A stretch of 64,000 nucleotides of DNA, taken from positions 62,001 through 126,000 of the forward strand of contig JAYGEX010000032.1 in assembly GCA_046582185.1 (NCBI GenBank), in the 5' to 3' direction. Source of the DNA: GCA-002726655 sp046582185 (GTDB taxonomy: Bacteria; Pseudomonadota; Gammaproteobacteria; Pseudomonadales; Azotimanducaceae). The notes below the pieces were generated by a model. That model was not told the DNA's origin. It did not search any database and saw only the letters and a program-made list of their open reading frames with translations. Position 1 is the stretch's first letter, and every line of letters starts with the position of its first letter. Below, piece by piece: positions 53,751-63,362 of the stretch. The translations under genes were made by a program, and so were the position numbers.

Positions 53751-54746
53751 TCACTCATCACCGTTATGTTTATACGAAATAGACGCTAGCACTCTCCTTT
53801 CGCCTTTGAAGGGCTGTCGAGCATGCATTGTGGTGAAGTTATTCACCCAGAGTGCATCACCATCTTGCCATTTAAAATTAACGCATAACTCGTCCATTGC
53901 CTCAATCAACTGCTGCATTGATTCAGCGTCCATCGACTCACCATCTGGCGTAAACACGGAGGTGACACCATTATTGCGGGCATCATTCCAGCCACTGTAG
54001 ACGGCAACAATCGAATTAAAGAAAACCTTCTGACCTGTCTCAGGGTCCACTCGTATTGCCGGTAGCGTCTTGGTTTCGGTTTTAACATCCCCATTTTCAA
54101 GCCACCACCATCGCATACCTGCTTCCGTCATCGCAGCTTCCGCTTGCTTAACTGTTTCTACTTGAAAGGTCTCCTTCCATGACCGGCCTATGGCCGAGCG
54201 CTTGTCAGTATTCAAAGGCATTATTCGTTGATACCTTACCCCCTCAGCTTCGATCTTTTTTGCGAATGTTGGATTGAGGTCGAAAAACTTTCGACAGATT
54301 TCGCCAGAATGCAGGATTGATGTGGCGCCTCCTTCTGATGCTGTTGTTGCGGAGTAGAAAAAGATATACCCCGGAGGAGATGGTACCTGCGCCATTTCAT
54401 GATGGAATGGAATTTTTTCAGAAGCAGGAGATTCATTGGCGGTTACTATGCGTTTTTCAGTGACCTGGCTTCTGGGGGCAGCGCCGCCAACATAAGGCAT
54501 ATTCACATAGTCGGTTTGATCTAACATATCCTCAAAGTCTTGTGCGCTCGACATGGGGAACCCTCTGAATAGGATTGCTCCATGCTTGATCAGTAGCGCT
54601 GCCAGCTGCTGCTTATTTTCCCTTAACCAGCGGTGAAATTCAGGCTTCTGACTGCCAACTGCATCATCGGGCGCTGTCAGTACCAGGGGGAAGTCAAGAC
54701 CATTAACTTGTTTCTGATTCTGAATATTGGAGATCTTAATTGTCAT
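53751..54746 (-). CDS. TauD/TfdA family dioxygenase with an HxE facial triad
   Basis: A 331-residue Fe(II)/2-oxoglutarate enzyme. The metal pair is FHHEMAQVPSPPGY near residue 118 (HxE rather than HxD), the distal His is in NNFTTMHARQPF near residue 307, and the 2-oxoglutarate Arg follows in GERRVLAS. HxE members are known in the clavaminate-synthase-like branch. ATG 54746 is used. It is transcribed with the neighbouring Gfo/Idh gene direction and is separated from it by 47 bp. Confidence 0.85.
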   Translation of the reverse strand: MTIKISNIQNQKQVNGLDFPLVLTAPDDAVGSQKPEFHRWLRENKQQLAALLIKHGAILFRGFPMSSAQDFEDMLDQTDYVNMPYVGGAAPRSQVTEKRIVTANESPASEKIPFHHEMAQVPSPPGYIFFYSATTASEGGATSILHSGEICRKFFDLNPTFAKKIEAEGVRYQRIMPLNTDKRSAIGRSWKETFQVETVKQAEAAMTEAGMRWWWLENGDVKTETKTLPAIRVDPETGQKVFFNSIVAVYSGWNDARNNGVTSVFTPDGESMDAESMQQLIEAMDELCVNFKWQDGDALWVNNFTTMHARQPFKGERRVLASISYKHNGDE

Positions 54747-54793
54747 CAATTATTACCTAAGCGCTATATGTCCGACAAACGAGGTGAAAAACA

Positions 54794-55918
54794 CTATTTT
54801 ATAAAACTCATACCATCGGCACTGAGTGTGACGGCTTTACCAGTTTCGGCAGAATGTTGTGCGGCAAGGCCAATGACCACTGCCTTAAGGCCGTCATCTA
54901 CGCCGACGTCCACAGGGCCGCCCTCAGTAATAGCACGGTAAAAACCTTCGTGTTCATAATAGGTTGCACCGTTGTGTGAACCTGCAGCTAACAATTTCGG
55001 ATCTACCGTTGCGGGAGACTCAACCGGTCCCATAGGGTGGCGTGGACTAAACACCAACTTCGGCTCGGGCGCTGGGCCCATCTTTTCTGTTGGCCAGAAC
55101 TGTCTTGGACCTGGCACATAACATTCGAGCTTACCCATTGGACCAACGGCACATATCTCCTCCTGATACTTTGAACCCTCTGCAAACATACTGATTTCAA
55201 GCATCGCCCTAAGCCCGTCAGCAAAATCCAGAATAACGTAGGCATTATCGATGATATCGGGCGTCTCGCCGTCATATCGTTCATTCAAATGATTCACATC
55301 CTGCCCGGTGGATGCATAAACGCGGATCACTTCCTGCTGCCCTAGTAAGCGCATCAGATCAAAGAAATGACAGCACTTTTCAACCAGGGTGCCACCGGTA
55401 TTACGATTAAAGCGGTTCCAGTCGCCTACCTTCTTTAGAAATGGAAAACGGTGCTCACGAATTGTAAGCATTTTCATCGGCCCAATCTGTTCCTCCATCA
55501 ACCGTTGTCTAAATGCCGTTATCGGCGGCATATACCGATACTCCATAGCCACCCAAATAGGGGCTGGATGTTTGTCAGCGGCTTCCTTGATTGCCCGTAC
55601 CTGATCCAGACTGGTTACCAGCGGTTTCTCCATCATTACGGGCAAGTTTGTGGTCGCGAGAATATGCAGGAGTTGATCCCCATGTTGATAGTTGGGCGTA
55701 ACAACAACCAGCGCATCAAGATCATCAAAGTCCAGCATTGCCTGCATGTCATCAAAGACTTTGACACCGGGTACAATTTTTAATGCTCGCGCCTGCATAC
55801 GAGGGTCCGGCTCGGCAATTGCAACTACCTCTGCACCATCTATCAGGGCCAAATTTAACAAATGCTCCAGACCCATCATGCCGCAACCAAGCATGCCGTA
55901 CTTTACAATTTTTCCCAT
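54794..55918 (-). CDS. Gfo/Idh/MocA family oxidoreductase
   Basis: A 374-residue NAD(P)-dependent dehydrogenase. The N-terminal Rossmann motif is GCGMMGLEHLLNLALIDGAEV and the family MMEKPLV segment is near residue 95. These enzymes oxidise sugars, inositols or cyclitols, or act on related ring compounds. The RBS GAAGGA sits upstream of ATG 55918. The tandem repeat at 55937-55976 lies just before it, suggesting control by the GntR regulator. Confidence 0.85.
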   Translation of the reverse strand: MGKIVKYGMLGCGMMGLEHLLNLALIDGAEVVAIAEPDPRMQARALKIVPGVKVFDDMQAMLDFDDLDALVVVTPNYQHGDQLLHILATTNLPVMMEKPLVTSLDQVRAIKEAADKHPAPIWVAMEYRYMPPITAFRQRLMEEQIGPMKMLTIREHRFPFLKKVGDWNRFNRNTGGTLVEKCCHFFDLMRLLGQQEVIRVYASTGQDVNHLNERYDGETPDIIDNAYVILDFADGLRAMLEISMFAEGSKYQEEICAVGPMGKLECYVPGPRQFWPTEKMGPAPEPKLVFSPRHPMGPVESPATVDPKLLAAGSHNGATYYEHEGFYRAITEGGPVDVGVDDGLKAVVIGLAAQHSAETGKAVTLSADGMSFIK

Positions 55919-55936
55919 ATCAATCCTTCAATTAGA

Positions 55937-55976
55937 TTGTCACAAAGGTGCAATAAATTTGTCACCAACGTGCAAT
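55937..55976. promoter_or_regulatory. Tandem operator-like repeat upstream of the Gfo/Idh gene
   Basis: Two copies of TTGTCACnAAnGTGCAAT (55937-55954 and 55959-55976) lie 22 bp apart, or two helical turns, differing at only a few bases. Each is itself an imperfect inverted repeat. The second overlaps the last codons of gntR, so it might be coincidental duplication. Otherwise it is a fitting GntR/UTRA binding pair. Confidence 0.5.
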
Positions 55977-56675
55977 GTATCGACATTTTTCCGACATAAA
56001 CCAGGTCCAGGAAAACTCCCTGGGTTTATTCTGGCTGCACCAACCTCTGCGCTCTACTCTTGTCAATATCTGTTTTTTCGGTACCGATAAAGTCCGGCTG
56101 ACCCAATCAGGCACAGCGAGAGAATCAAGTTTATCCTCGACCCTGTCGATCCAGAAATCGAAATGTTCGCGATAGTGTATATACAACGATTCATGTAAGT
56201 TTTCGGCGCTTAATGATTCGCAATGATGTGCATCCAGCCAGATCTCCTCAACAGCAACAACGTTGTTATTTAACAAACGTTTGCGTCTTATTCGCCACAT
56301 GGGCGTTGAAGCATTTTCCAAATCAAGTTCTGAGGCAATGATTGCATGAGTATTACGTCGCACCGAAAGTACTTCAGCACCAGGGTTGCCACCACCGTCG
56401 GGTAACTCAAGGTGAAAAAACTGATAAACCGCTGCACCTGATGGGGCGCGTTTCACATAAGTACCCGATCCCTGCCGCCGTTCCAGCAAACCATCATGTT
56501 CCAACTGAGCTAAGGCCTTACGCAAGGTGCCCACGGCAACCCCCAGATGATTTGCTAGCTCTGCCTCGATGGGTAATCGCTCACCGGACAGCCAGTGTCC
56601 GGCAGTAATTTCACGCTGCAAGAGTTCACATATCTGCATATATAGCGGCAAACGCTGCTTTGGTTGGCTGATCAA
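55962..56675 (-). CDS. GntR/HutC-family regulator with UTRA-type domain
   Basis: A 237-residue regulator. The winged helix-turn-helix is clear (PLYMQICELLQREITAGHW, LANHLGVAVGTLRKALAQL, GLLERRQGSGTYV), followed by a UTRA-like effector domain ending REFSWTWFMSEKCRYIAR. The start is TTG 56675 with AAGGG upstream. It faces the VOC-PhyH-epimerase operon and follows the Gfo/Idh gene, so it may regulate both sides. Confidence 0.87.
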   Translation of the reverse strand: MISQPKQRLPLYMQICELLQREITAGHWLSGERLPIEAELANHLGVAVGTLRKALAQLEHDGLLERRQGSGTYVKRAPSGAAVYQFFHLELPDGGGNPGAEVLSVRRNTHAIIASELDLENASTPMWRIRRKRLLNNNVVAVEEIWLDAHHCESLSAENLHESLYIHYREHFDFWIDRVEDKLDSLAVPDWVSRTLSVPKKQILTRVERRGWCSQNKPREFSWTWFMSEKCRYIARW

Positions 56676-56714
56676 TGACTAAGGCCCTTGTGATGATTCA
56701 TTCACTATTCATTT

Positions 56715-56743
56715 ACTCTATTAAAATTTGCTGATATGGTCAA
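56715..56743 (-). promoter_or_regulatory. Promoter of the gntR gene
   Basis: On the minus strand, TTGACC (56738-56743) and TAGAGT (56715-56720) are 17 bases apart, 40 bp upstream of the gntR start. The -35 is near consensus; the -10 is weaker. Confidence 0.4.
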
Positions 56744-56827
56744 TCGACAAGTGAATTGCTGCGACTCCGCGGTTGAAGTTAAACGAAGGTTACAGCGATA
56801 AGCCCAACAGGAGAGATAGTCAAACCA

Positions 56828-57286
56828 ATGTCTATCACTGAATTAGATCACATTGTTATTGTCGTCGATGATATTGATAAAGGAATTGAGGCCTGGAGGG
56901 ACAATCTGGGACTGACGCTAAGTCACAAAGTCAACCTGGATGACGCCGGAATTAGGCAGGCGTTTTTCACATTGGACGATGGGACTTTCCTCGAACTGAT
57001 TGCACCTGCTCATGACGAATCACCTGTTACCGGGATACTCAAGTCCAGAGGCGAAGGTGTGCATGTCGTGGCATTGAAGGTGGATGATCTCGATGAAGCA
57101 GTAGCGGCGCTGCAAAGCCAAAACGTCAAATTGATAGGCGTGGGTACGCCGCAGGTCTTTATCCATCCAAAATCAGCCAATGGGGTGATGGTGCAGTTGT
57201 GGCCGAAGGACAGACCTCATCGCTGGCGTGCCAATCCGGGTGAAGTGAAGAAAGATAATGATAAATCGCCTCAGGGTGACAAATGA
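56828..57286 (+). CDS. VOC family protein, methylmalonyl-CoA-epimerase-like
   Basis: A 152-residue VOC protein. His-containing openings (ELDHIVIVVDDIDKGIEAWR), GVHVVALKVDD and a late IHPKSANGVMVQLW resemble methylmalonyl-CoA epimerase. The final metal ligand Glu of that family is Gln here (VMVQL), so the exact reaction is uncertain. It overlaps the next gene by 4 bp (ATGA). Confidence 0.8.
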   Translation: MSITELDHIVIVVDDIDKGIEAWRDNLGLTLSHKVNLDDAGIRQAFFTLDDGTFLELIAPAHDESPVTGILKSRGEGVHVVALKVDDLDEAVAALQSQNVKLIGVGTPQVFIHPKSANGVMVQLWPKDRPHRWRANPGEVKKDNDKSPQGDK

Positions 57287-58314
57287 TGTTTGATATTTCA
57301 CAAGAAGAGAAATACACAGGGATCGTTACCGCTGAGAAGCTGTCTGCTATTGTCGAACAGATTCAGACAGTTGGCTTTGCTGTCGTCGCTAACCTGGTTT
57401 CCAAAGATGTTTGTGACCTTTTGGACGAGTCGGTGCAGGCAGATACAATAAAGATCAGAGAGACAGGCAAACCAACTGCACATGAACGTAATACCGGACA
57501 AGGGCATCTGCAACTTGGGCTGAGACGTTTTGCGCCTTATGTAAATGCTGATCTTGTAGCAAACCCGATCATTGAGTCGATTGTCGCGGGTATATTGGGT
57601 AAAAGCGCATGGCTTGGTTTCTATAATGGCAATGTAAACTGCCCGGGTAGTACATATCAGCCGCTGCATATGGACCGGCCTTTCTCCTGGAAGACACCGG
57701 AAGAGGCGGTGCAAGCGGGACAAAGCTGGCCACCACCGGCTACAACCATTAGCTGTTCGGTCGCGCTGGAAGAAATCACTGTAGAAAATGGGGCAACGGA
57801 AATTTACCCCCGAACGCACCATGCAACAGAAGTCATTAACTTGCTCAAAGGCAGTCGTCTGGAAGATCACCCTGATTTGTTAGAGAGATGGGGGCCAGCG
57901 ACTCGCATGGAAATTCCAGCAGGCGGCGCTGTAATCCGCGACCCGAGGCTGTGGCACCGTGGTGTCCCCAATCCTTCGGGCAGGCCTCGTGCGATGATTG
58001 CTGTGACCTATCATTCGGCATTAGGCAGGCATTGGCGCGGACGCCTCGTCAAGGGTATGGATCCGGCAGATATTCAGAAATGTGAGGAAGATTCTACATT
58101 ACGAGTGCTCGATAACGGTGAGTTAGGAGACGGGCGGCTTGTATTCCAAGAGGATACTCGTGAGGCTTTTGAATCTTCAAAAAATCTGCATAGTATTAAT
58201 CGCAACGTACGTTTTGTGGAAGAACCGTTTAAGGTAAACCACTTTCTTGATGCCCATCTTCTTGGCGGCGCCAGGGTCGTTAGCGACGACGTATCATCCG
58301 CGATAGAGTCATAA
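57283..58314 (+). CDS. Phytanoyl-CoA dioxygenase family protein (PhyH)
   Basis: A 343-residue Fe(II)/2-oxoglutarate dioxygenase. The HxD motif is in PLHMDRPFSW near residue 128, the distal His in RDPRLWHRGVPN near residue 225, and the 2-oxoglutarate Arg follows in GRPRAMIAV. PhyH enzymes alpha-hydroxylate phytanoyl-CoA and related compounds; many bacterial ones act in natural-product or halogenated-compound pathways. The gene overlaps the VOC by 4 bp and is 4 bp from the epimerase start. Confidence 0.87.
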   Translation: MMFDISQEEKYTGIVTAEKLSAIVEQIQTVGFAVVANLVSKDVCDLLDESVQADTIKIRETGKPTAHERNTGQGHLQLGLRRFAPYVNADLVANPIIESIVAGILGKSAWLGFYNGNVNCPGSTYQPLHMDRPFSWKTPEEAVQAGQSWPPPATTISCSVALEEITVENGATEIYPRTHHATEVINLLKGSRLEDHPDLLERWGPATRMEIPAGGAVIRDPRLWHRGVPNPSGRPRAMIAVTYHSALGRHWRGRLVKGMDPADIQKCEEDSTLRVLDNGELGDGRLVFQEDTREAFESSKNLHSINRNVRFVEEPFKVNHFLDAHLLGGARVVSDDVSSAIES

Positions 58315-58318
58315 CGAT

Positions 58319-59311
58319 ATGAAAGTGCTCTACATAGGCGGGACAGGAGAGATATCACAAGCATGTATGGAAGAGGCGAGCCAGGCTGGCCATCTCGTCA
58401 CGGTTTTTAATCGTGGTCAAAGAGTGCAACAACTCCCGGTTGGTGTGGAGCATATCGTGGGGGATCTCGCTGATACTACGGTCTACAGTCAGCTGGCTGC
58501 GCGTGAGTTCGATGTGATTTGCCAGTTTTTGGCGTTTGATACCAAAACCGTGCAACGTGATATTGACTTGTTTTCAGGGCATTGTGGGCAGTATGTATTT
58601 ATTTCCACGGCCTCTGCTTATCAGAAGCCGGCTCGCAGCCATGTTATTAACGAAGATACGCCATTGGAAAATCCCTTCTGGGCATACTCTCGCGGCAAGA
58701 TTGCTTGCGAAGCGTTACTAATGGATGCACATTTAGGTGCGAAACTGCCGGTAACCATTGTTCGACCAAGTCATACTTACAGCACGCGCCTGCCCAGCAC
58801 CGTGATTGATGGAGATCATCTCGCCTGGCGTTTACTACGTGAAAAACCAGTGATTATTCATGGCGATGGAGAGTCCTTGTGGACACTGACTCATTCCTCG
58901 GATTTCGCTAAAGCGTTCGTAAAATTATGTGGTATGAAAGCTTCTCTCGGCCAGTGTGTACACATCACAAGTAATGAAGGTCACACCTGGAATGAAATTT
59001 TTCGCACCATTTCAGAAATGTTGGGCATAAAGTCGGATGTATGCCACGTGTTATCACGTACGCTCGTTGGCTATGATTCTAACTGGCGGGGACCTCTGCT
59101 AGGGGATAAGTCAAATAGCGTTCTCTTCGATAACAACAAAATAGATCGTTTAACCGACGGCTGGCGCTGTCAGGTATCATTAGAAGACGGCTTGAAGCGT
59201 GCATGGCTCCACGTGAACAGACGCCTCGAGGCTGGATACCAACCTGACTCCAAGCTTGATGCCCGAATTGATCGGATCATCGAAGAGCAGAGTGCTAAAG
59301 AACTTGTATGA
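58319..59311 (+). CDS. NAD-dependent epimerase/dehydratase family protein
   Basis: A 330-residue extended SDR. It has the Rossmann motif VLYIGGTGEISQA and the catalytic YSRGKIACEALL near residue 122. It resembles sugar or hydroxy-compound epimerases. It follows PhyH by 4 bp, forming a tight three-gene operon with the VOC gene. Confidence 0.85.
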   Translation: MKVLYIGGTGEISQACMEEASQAGHLVTVFNRGQRVQQLPVGVEHIVGDLADTTVYSQLAAREFDVICQFLAFDTKTVQRDIDLFSGHCGQYVFISTASAYQKPARSHVINEDTPLENPFWAYSRGKIACEALLMDAHLGAKLPVTIVRPSHTYSTRLPSTVIDGDHLAWRLLREKPVIIHGDGESLWTLTHSSDFAKAFVKLCGMKASLGQCVHITSNEGHTWNEIFRTISEMLGIKSDVCHVLSRTLVGYDSNWRGPLLGDKSNSVLFDNNKIDRLTDGWRCQVSLEDGLKRAWLHVNRRLEAGYQPDSKLDARIDRIIEEQSAKELV

Positions 59312-59437
59312 ATGTTCAACGACCGAATCAAATCCCCACCGTGATGCGCCAGGCGCCATGCAAACGGCCCACCTGATCTGTTGGCAGTATAGAGACTGAA
59401 TTGTCGGTATACTTTCGGCGATAACAAGGAGATCAAC

Positions 59438-60382
59438 ATGGCTAGAGCACAAGCCCCGGCAGCGATAAATGGCAGAACCAATTTTGAAATCATCTTGTCA
59501 CTGGATGTGCCGGGAGATTGTCTCTATCACCCGAGCGCTGAGGCATATCCTGCAGAAGATATTCCAAGAGCGATGGTGAAACGGTTTCGCGATTGGTCCG
59601 AATCGACTATCTATGCGGGAACAAAAAGAGACATTTGGGTGTCGGTTCCTCATTCCCTGGATGGGCCAGCTTGTCTTCTTGTGTGCCAGGATGGAGGTGG
59701 ATACGTGAATCGTGAGGGCCCGGTTCGAGCGGCGGCAGTTCTCGATTCACTAATGCACGGCGGAGAGATTAGGCCTACCGTTGGTGTATACGTCATGCCT
59801 GGAATGAATGCAGACGAACCGGCCCAGCGTAGCATTGAATATGATACAACCACAGATGCATACGTAGATTTCATCGATCAGGAATTGTTGCCATTTGTTG
59901 AACGGGAAGTGAAGATTGAAATCAGTTCTGAGCCTGGCGACCGAATCGCGTGCGGTATTAGTAGCGGTGGCATTTGTGCTTTTAACATGGCCTGGCAACG
60001 ACCCGAATCATTCGGCAAGGTGATTAGTCATTGTGGCTCGTTTACGAACATCCGCGGTGGCCATGAATTTCCGTATTGGATCCGGGAGACTCAGCGAAAG
60101 CCAATAAAGGTATTTATGCAAAGTGGTTCTGCTGACGCAGACATCCCGATTGGCAGTTGGCCGATTGCGAACCAGATGACTGCAGATGCGCTGGAATTTG
60201 CCGGATACGATGTGAGGTTTGAATACGGCACAGGTGGGCATAACTTAAGACATGGTGGTGCACTTTTTGCCGAAGCACTGAGATGGCTGGAAGGTAGCGA
60301 ATCGAACTCGCGCACCGCGGCGGACGATGAGCGGTTTCTAAGTGAAAACACCGCGCGAATAAAGGCGATACAGGTCCCCTGA
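59438..60382 (+). CDS. Esterase (enterochelin-esterase-like alpha/beta hydrolase)
   Basis: A 314-residue hydrolase with the segments RDIWVSVPHSLDGPACLLVC and DGGGYVN, the nucleophile elbow GISSGGICAFNMAW near residue 180, a late acid region, and the GTGGHNLRHGG His segment. It belongs to the esterase/putative-esterase group related to ferric enterobactin esterase. There is no signal peptide. RBS AAGGAGATC precedes the ATG. It is convergent with the sulfatase. Confidence 0.85.
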   Translation: MARAQAPAAINGRTNFEIILSLDVPGDCLYHPSAEAYPAEDIPRAMVKRFRDWSESTIYAGTKRDIWVSVPHSLDGPACLLVCQDGGGYVNREGPVRAAAVLDSLMHGGEIRPTVGVYVMPGMNADEPAQRSIEYDTTTDAYVDFIDQELLPFVEREVKIEISSEPGDRIACGISSGGICAFNMAWQRPESFGKVISHCGSFTNIRGGHEFPYWIRETQRKPIKVFMQSGSADADIPIGSWPIANQMTADALEFAGYDVRFEYGTGGHNLRHGGALFAEALRWLEGSESNSRTAADDERFLSENTARIKAIQVP

Positions 60383-60431
60383 TAATAAGGGCTTATGCCG
60401 CCTTACCCGAAGGTGCAGGGACGACACGCTT

Positions 60432-61901
60432 TTACCGCCCCTTCTTTTCGTTTCGCCTTCGTTTGATCGCGGTATAAACAAAAGCATCGGTGCCGTCATC
60501 CCACTTGATACCAACAGGCCTGTGCTGGCCGGCACCAACATCGAAGCCGATGCCGTCCAGATCTGGATCGACATATTCATCGAACCAGGTTTCCATTTGT
60601 TCCCTTAAGTCTTTAATGCGCGGTAGTTGGGCCGGGTCTTCAATCAGATTATTAACTTCATTCGGATCATTAACGAGATCCCATAACTCGTTTGGGCCGT
60701 CAGGATAGCGGTGAACATATTTCCATTCCCTGCTGCGAATCATACGACAGTAACCATATTCGTCATAAATGATGACCGTGTTGCGCCCAGGCGCATGTTC
60801 ATCATGCAGTGCCGTAAAGAATGACTCGCCGGGTAAATTAGTGTCCGGTAAAGGTAAATTGACATAATCCAGCAGGGTAGGCATCAAGTCGTAGGACGCG
60901 ATCATCGCTGATTGCACCATGCCTTCGGGAAGCACGCCCGGATGAGAAGCGATGAAAGGCACCTTGATTGAGTTTTCATACATGTTGACGGGATTTGTGC
61001 CGTTGCCCTTTCCCCAGAATCCATGATGACCACAGGAATAACCATTGTCGGATGCAAAAATGACCAGGGTATTGTCGCGAAGATTGAGCGCTTCGAGTCG
61101 GTCGACAATACGACCTACATCAAGATCCATTGCGGTTACCGAAGCAAAATACCCTTTCAGACTTTCTCGATTGCCAAGGTTGTCACTCAAACCCAGGGTT
61201 CCCGGGTCCGCCTTGTTCAGGTCTGCATTGCGAGGCGTTATCGCCCAGGGGTGACGGGGTTCCTGGGGGCAAGATTCAAATGCGCAATCATCGTAAGAAT
61301 CAACAATATCCTGTGGGTGTCCTGTCCAGGGGGCGTGCGGCGCTGTGTAGTTCACGCTCAGATAAAACGGATTGTCATCAACGGCGTGGGCATCAATAAA
61401 GGCCAGCGCATCGTCGGTGATAGCTGTGGTTACATACCCGGGTGCAACTTCCGTTAAGCCGTTACGAATCATTTCCTGGTCGTTGTACTGGCCTGCTCCG
61501 TGGGGATGGGCAAACCAGTGAGAGAATCCGTGCTGAGGCAGAATACAATCGCCAAGGTGCCATTTTCCTGATAGACCGCAGGTCCAGCCGTTTTCAGCAA
61601 GCACATCGGTATAGCAGATCTCGTCATCCATGAATGTCTTCGCGTCGGGGCCCATATCTGCCTTGCCCGTTAGGAAATCGTGGACGCCGTGCTGTGATGG
61701 AATTCGGCCAGTAAGAAAACATGCACGACTCGCTGAACAAACCGGGATGGTAATGAAGAAATTATCAAAGCGGACACCGGTGGCAGCGAGACGGTCAATG
61801 TTTGGCGTACGGATTTCCGGGTTGCCGTAACAACCGGTTGCCCAGATGCCCTGGTCATCGGTGAGGATAAATACGATGTTGGTTTTTTCTGATTGTGGCA
61901 A
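60432..61901 (-). CDS. Sulfatase (cytoplasmic, type I)
   Basis: A 489-residue sulfatase. The metal Asp pair is Asp15-Asp16 (ILTDDQG), and the active-site motif is C55-S-A-S-R59 (PVCSASRACFLTG), with Cys the formylglycine precursor. Later segments are SGKWHLGD and ASDNGYSCGHHGF. There is no signal peptide, so it acts in the cytosol, unlike the sulfatase at 17584. It resembles choline-sulfatase and related alkyl/aryl sulfatases, but the substrate is unknown. The start is TTG 61901, supported by GGAAG upstream. Confidence 0.85.
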   Translation of the reverse strand: MPQSEKTNIVFILTDDQGIWATGCYGNPEIRTPNIDRLAATGVRFDNFFITIPVCSASRACFLTGRIPSQHGVHDFLTGKADMGPDAKTFMDDEICYTDVLAENGWTCGLSGKWHLGDCILPQHGFSHWFAHPHGAGQYNDQEMIRNGLTEVAPGYVTTAITDDALAFIDAHAVDDNPFYLSVNYTAPHAPWTGHPQDIVDSYDDCAFESCPQEPRHPWAITPRNADLNKADPGTLGLSDNLGNRESLKGYFASVTAMDLDVGRIVDRLEALNLRDNTLVIFASDNGYSCGHHGFWGKGNGTNPVNMYENSIKVPFIASHPGVLPEGMVQSAMIASYDLMPTLLDYVNLPLPDTNLPGESFFTALHDEHAPGRNTVIIYDEYGYCRMIRSREWKYVHRYPDGPNELWDLVNDPNEVNNLIEDPAQLPRIKDLREQMETWFDEYVDPDLDGIGFDVGAGQHRPVGIKWDDGTDAFVYTAIKRRRNEKKGR

Positions 61902-61930
61902 ATATTGCTTCCGTAAAGTATGCGCATTTA

Positions 61931-63298
61931 TTATGCATCGCTCAAAATCAGGGGTAGGTCATCGCTGGGTTTGGGAAAGGGAAGAAATTGCATCTTACCG
62001 TTAGCTTGAGTCTGATGAACGAATTTGAATCGATAACTTCTAATTATCTGAACGAGGGCGCATTTAAATAACATGTCAGCAAAATGCAGGCCGATACATT
62101 TATGTGCGCCGCCACCGAAGGGCGCCCATAGAAATGCATGTTGTTTATGTTCTTGCCTGCCTTCGGCAAATCGCATGGGGTCAAACTTAAAGGGGTCGCG
62201 CCAGTATTCTTCCAGGTAATGATTTGCCAGGATTGATGACTGGACAACGGTATGGGCATCTAAATGATGACCTGCGATTTCACAAGGCCTGATAGTGCGG
62301 CGTATTACTCCGACGACAGGCGGATACATACGTAACACCTCTTTGAAGGTGTATTCGATTAGGGGTACAGAATCGAGCTGATCGTAGTTCAGCTCATCGA
62401 TATTACTGCTAAGGATCTGATCCCGTAGTTGCTCTTGCCAGTCCTGATGATTCGCGAGCGAATGCATGACCATGGTCAAAGCGCTGGTTGTCGTATCGTG
62501 GGCCGCAAAGAGCAGGAAGATCATATGATCTGTAATTTCCTGATGGCTAAAGTATTTACCCTGCTGATTTTTCTCATGGCAAATGTGACTGAACATGTCC
62601 GTGCCATCACCCTGGCGTTTTTCGTCGATTGATTTCCATATAAACTTTTCAAGAACCCGTCTCCCATTTAGTCCTTTGCGATGCAGCAGTCCCGGCCAAT
62701 CTTTCTTAATGATACCTACAGTGCCGTTGGCAAAGTCGATGAACGCTTTGTTGAGAGCGGCGCCTTCTTCATCCAGTTGGGTGCCGAGGAAGACCTTGGC
62801 AGCGATATCCAATAACAGCGCCTTAATCGTCGGGTAAAATGATAATGACTCTCCCACTGGCCACTTTTTAATCGTATCTCTGGTAATCGTGTTAACACTG
62901 TCAATGTAACCTCGCATTGAGGCTGTCTTAAAGGCCGTTTGCATGAGGCGGCGCTGTAGCCGGTGATCATTGAAATCCATCAACATCAGGCTGCCAGAAA
63001 AGTATTCACCAGTTAGACCTTCCCAACCCATTCGCGACGAAAACACCTTGTCAGGGTCAAGAGTGACTAATTTCGTTATGTCGGGTCCTACCGTCGCGAC
63101 CATCCGTTGAAACGCCAGAGACCGGCGGAATACGGGCCCATATTTTTTGTAGTCCCTCAACGTTGATGTGAGTGGGTTAGTAATGAAGTCCAGGGTATGA
63201 CCAATCACTGGATAACCGTAAGTACCAGGTATTTGGCTTAGGTCTCTGTTATCTTTTTCGTTGAAGTACGTGTTGTAGCTCGGAACATCCATCATCAT
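61931..63298 (-). CDS. Cytochrome P450
   Basis: A 455-residue P450. It shows the proline-rich N-terminus (IPGTYGYPVIGHTLDF), the I-helix motif LLFAAHDTTTSALTM, the ExxR motif in FKEVLRMYPP, and the heme loop FGGGAHKCIGL with heme ligand Cys401. The HDTT I-helix and PFGGGAHKCIG loop resemble CYP120/CYP26-like bacterial P450s acting on terpenoids, retinoids or steroids; this is a family-level hint only. ATG 63298 is chosen at the MMMD run where homology starts. No signal anchor is visible, so it is soluble. It runs in the same direction as the sulfatase downstream. Confidence 0.84.
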   Translation of the reverse strand: MMMDVPSYNTYFNEKDNRDLSQIPGTYGYPVIGHTLDFITNPLTSTLRDYKKYGPVFRRSLAFQRMVATVGPDITKLVTLDPDKVFSSRMGWEGLTGEYFSGSLMLMDFNDHRLQRRLMQTAFKTASMRGYIDSVNTITRDTIKKWPVGESLSFYPTIKALLLDIAAKVFLGTQLDEEGAALNKAFIDFANGTVGIIKKDWPGLLHRKGLNGRRVLEKFIWKSIDEKRQGDGTDMFSHICHEKNQQGKYFSHQEITDHMIFLLFAAHDTTTSALTMVMHSLANHQDWQEQLRDQILSSNIDELNYDQLDSVPLIEYTFKEVLRMYPPVVGVIRRTIRPCEIAGHHLDAHTVVQSSILANHYLEEYWRDPFKFDPMRFAEGRQEHKQHAFLWAPFGGGAHKCIGLHFADMLFKCALVQIIRSYRFKFVHQTQANGKMQFLPFPKPSDDLPLILSDA

Positions 63299-63362
63299 TT
63301 TCTTCGAGTAAGCCACGCGCCGGGATCTGGTTTTCCCATCACGTGGTTGGATCCTCTGTTCA

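Noticed and set aside
57298..57870. 190-codon frame opposite the PhyH gene
   Set aside because: The opposite strand has intact PhyH motifs; this frame shows no protein features.
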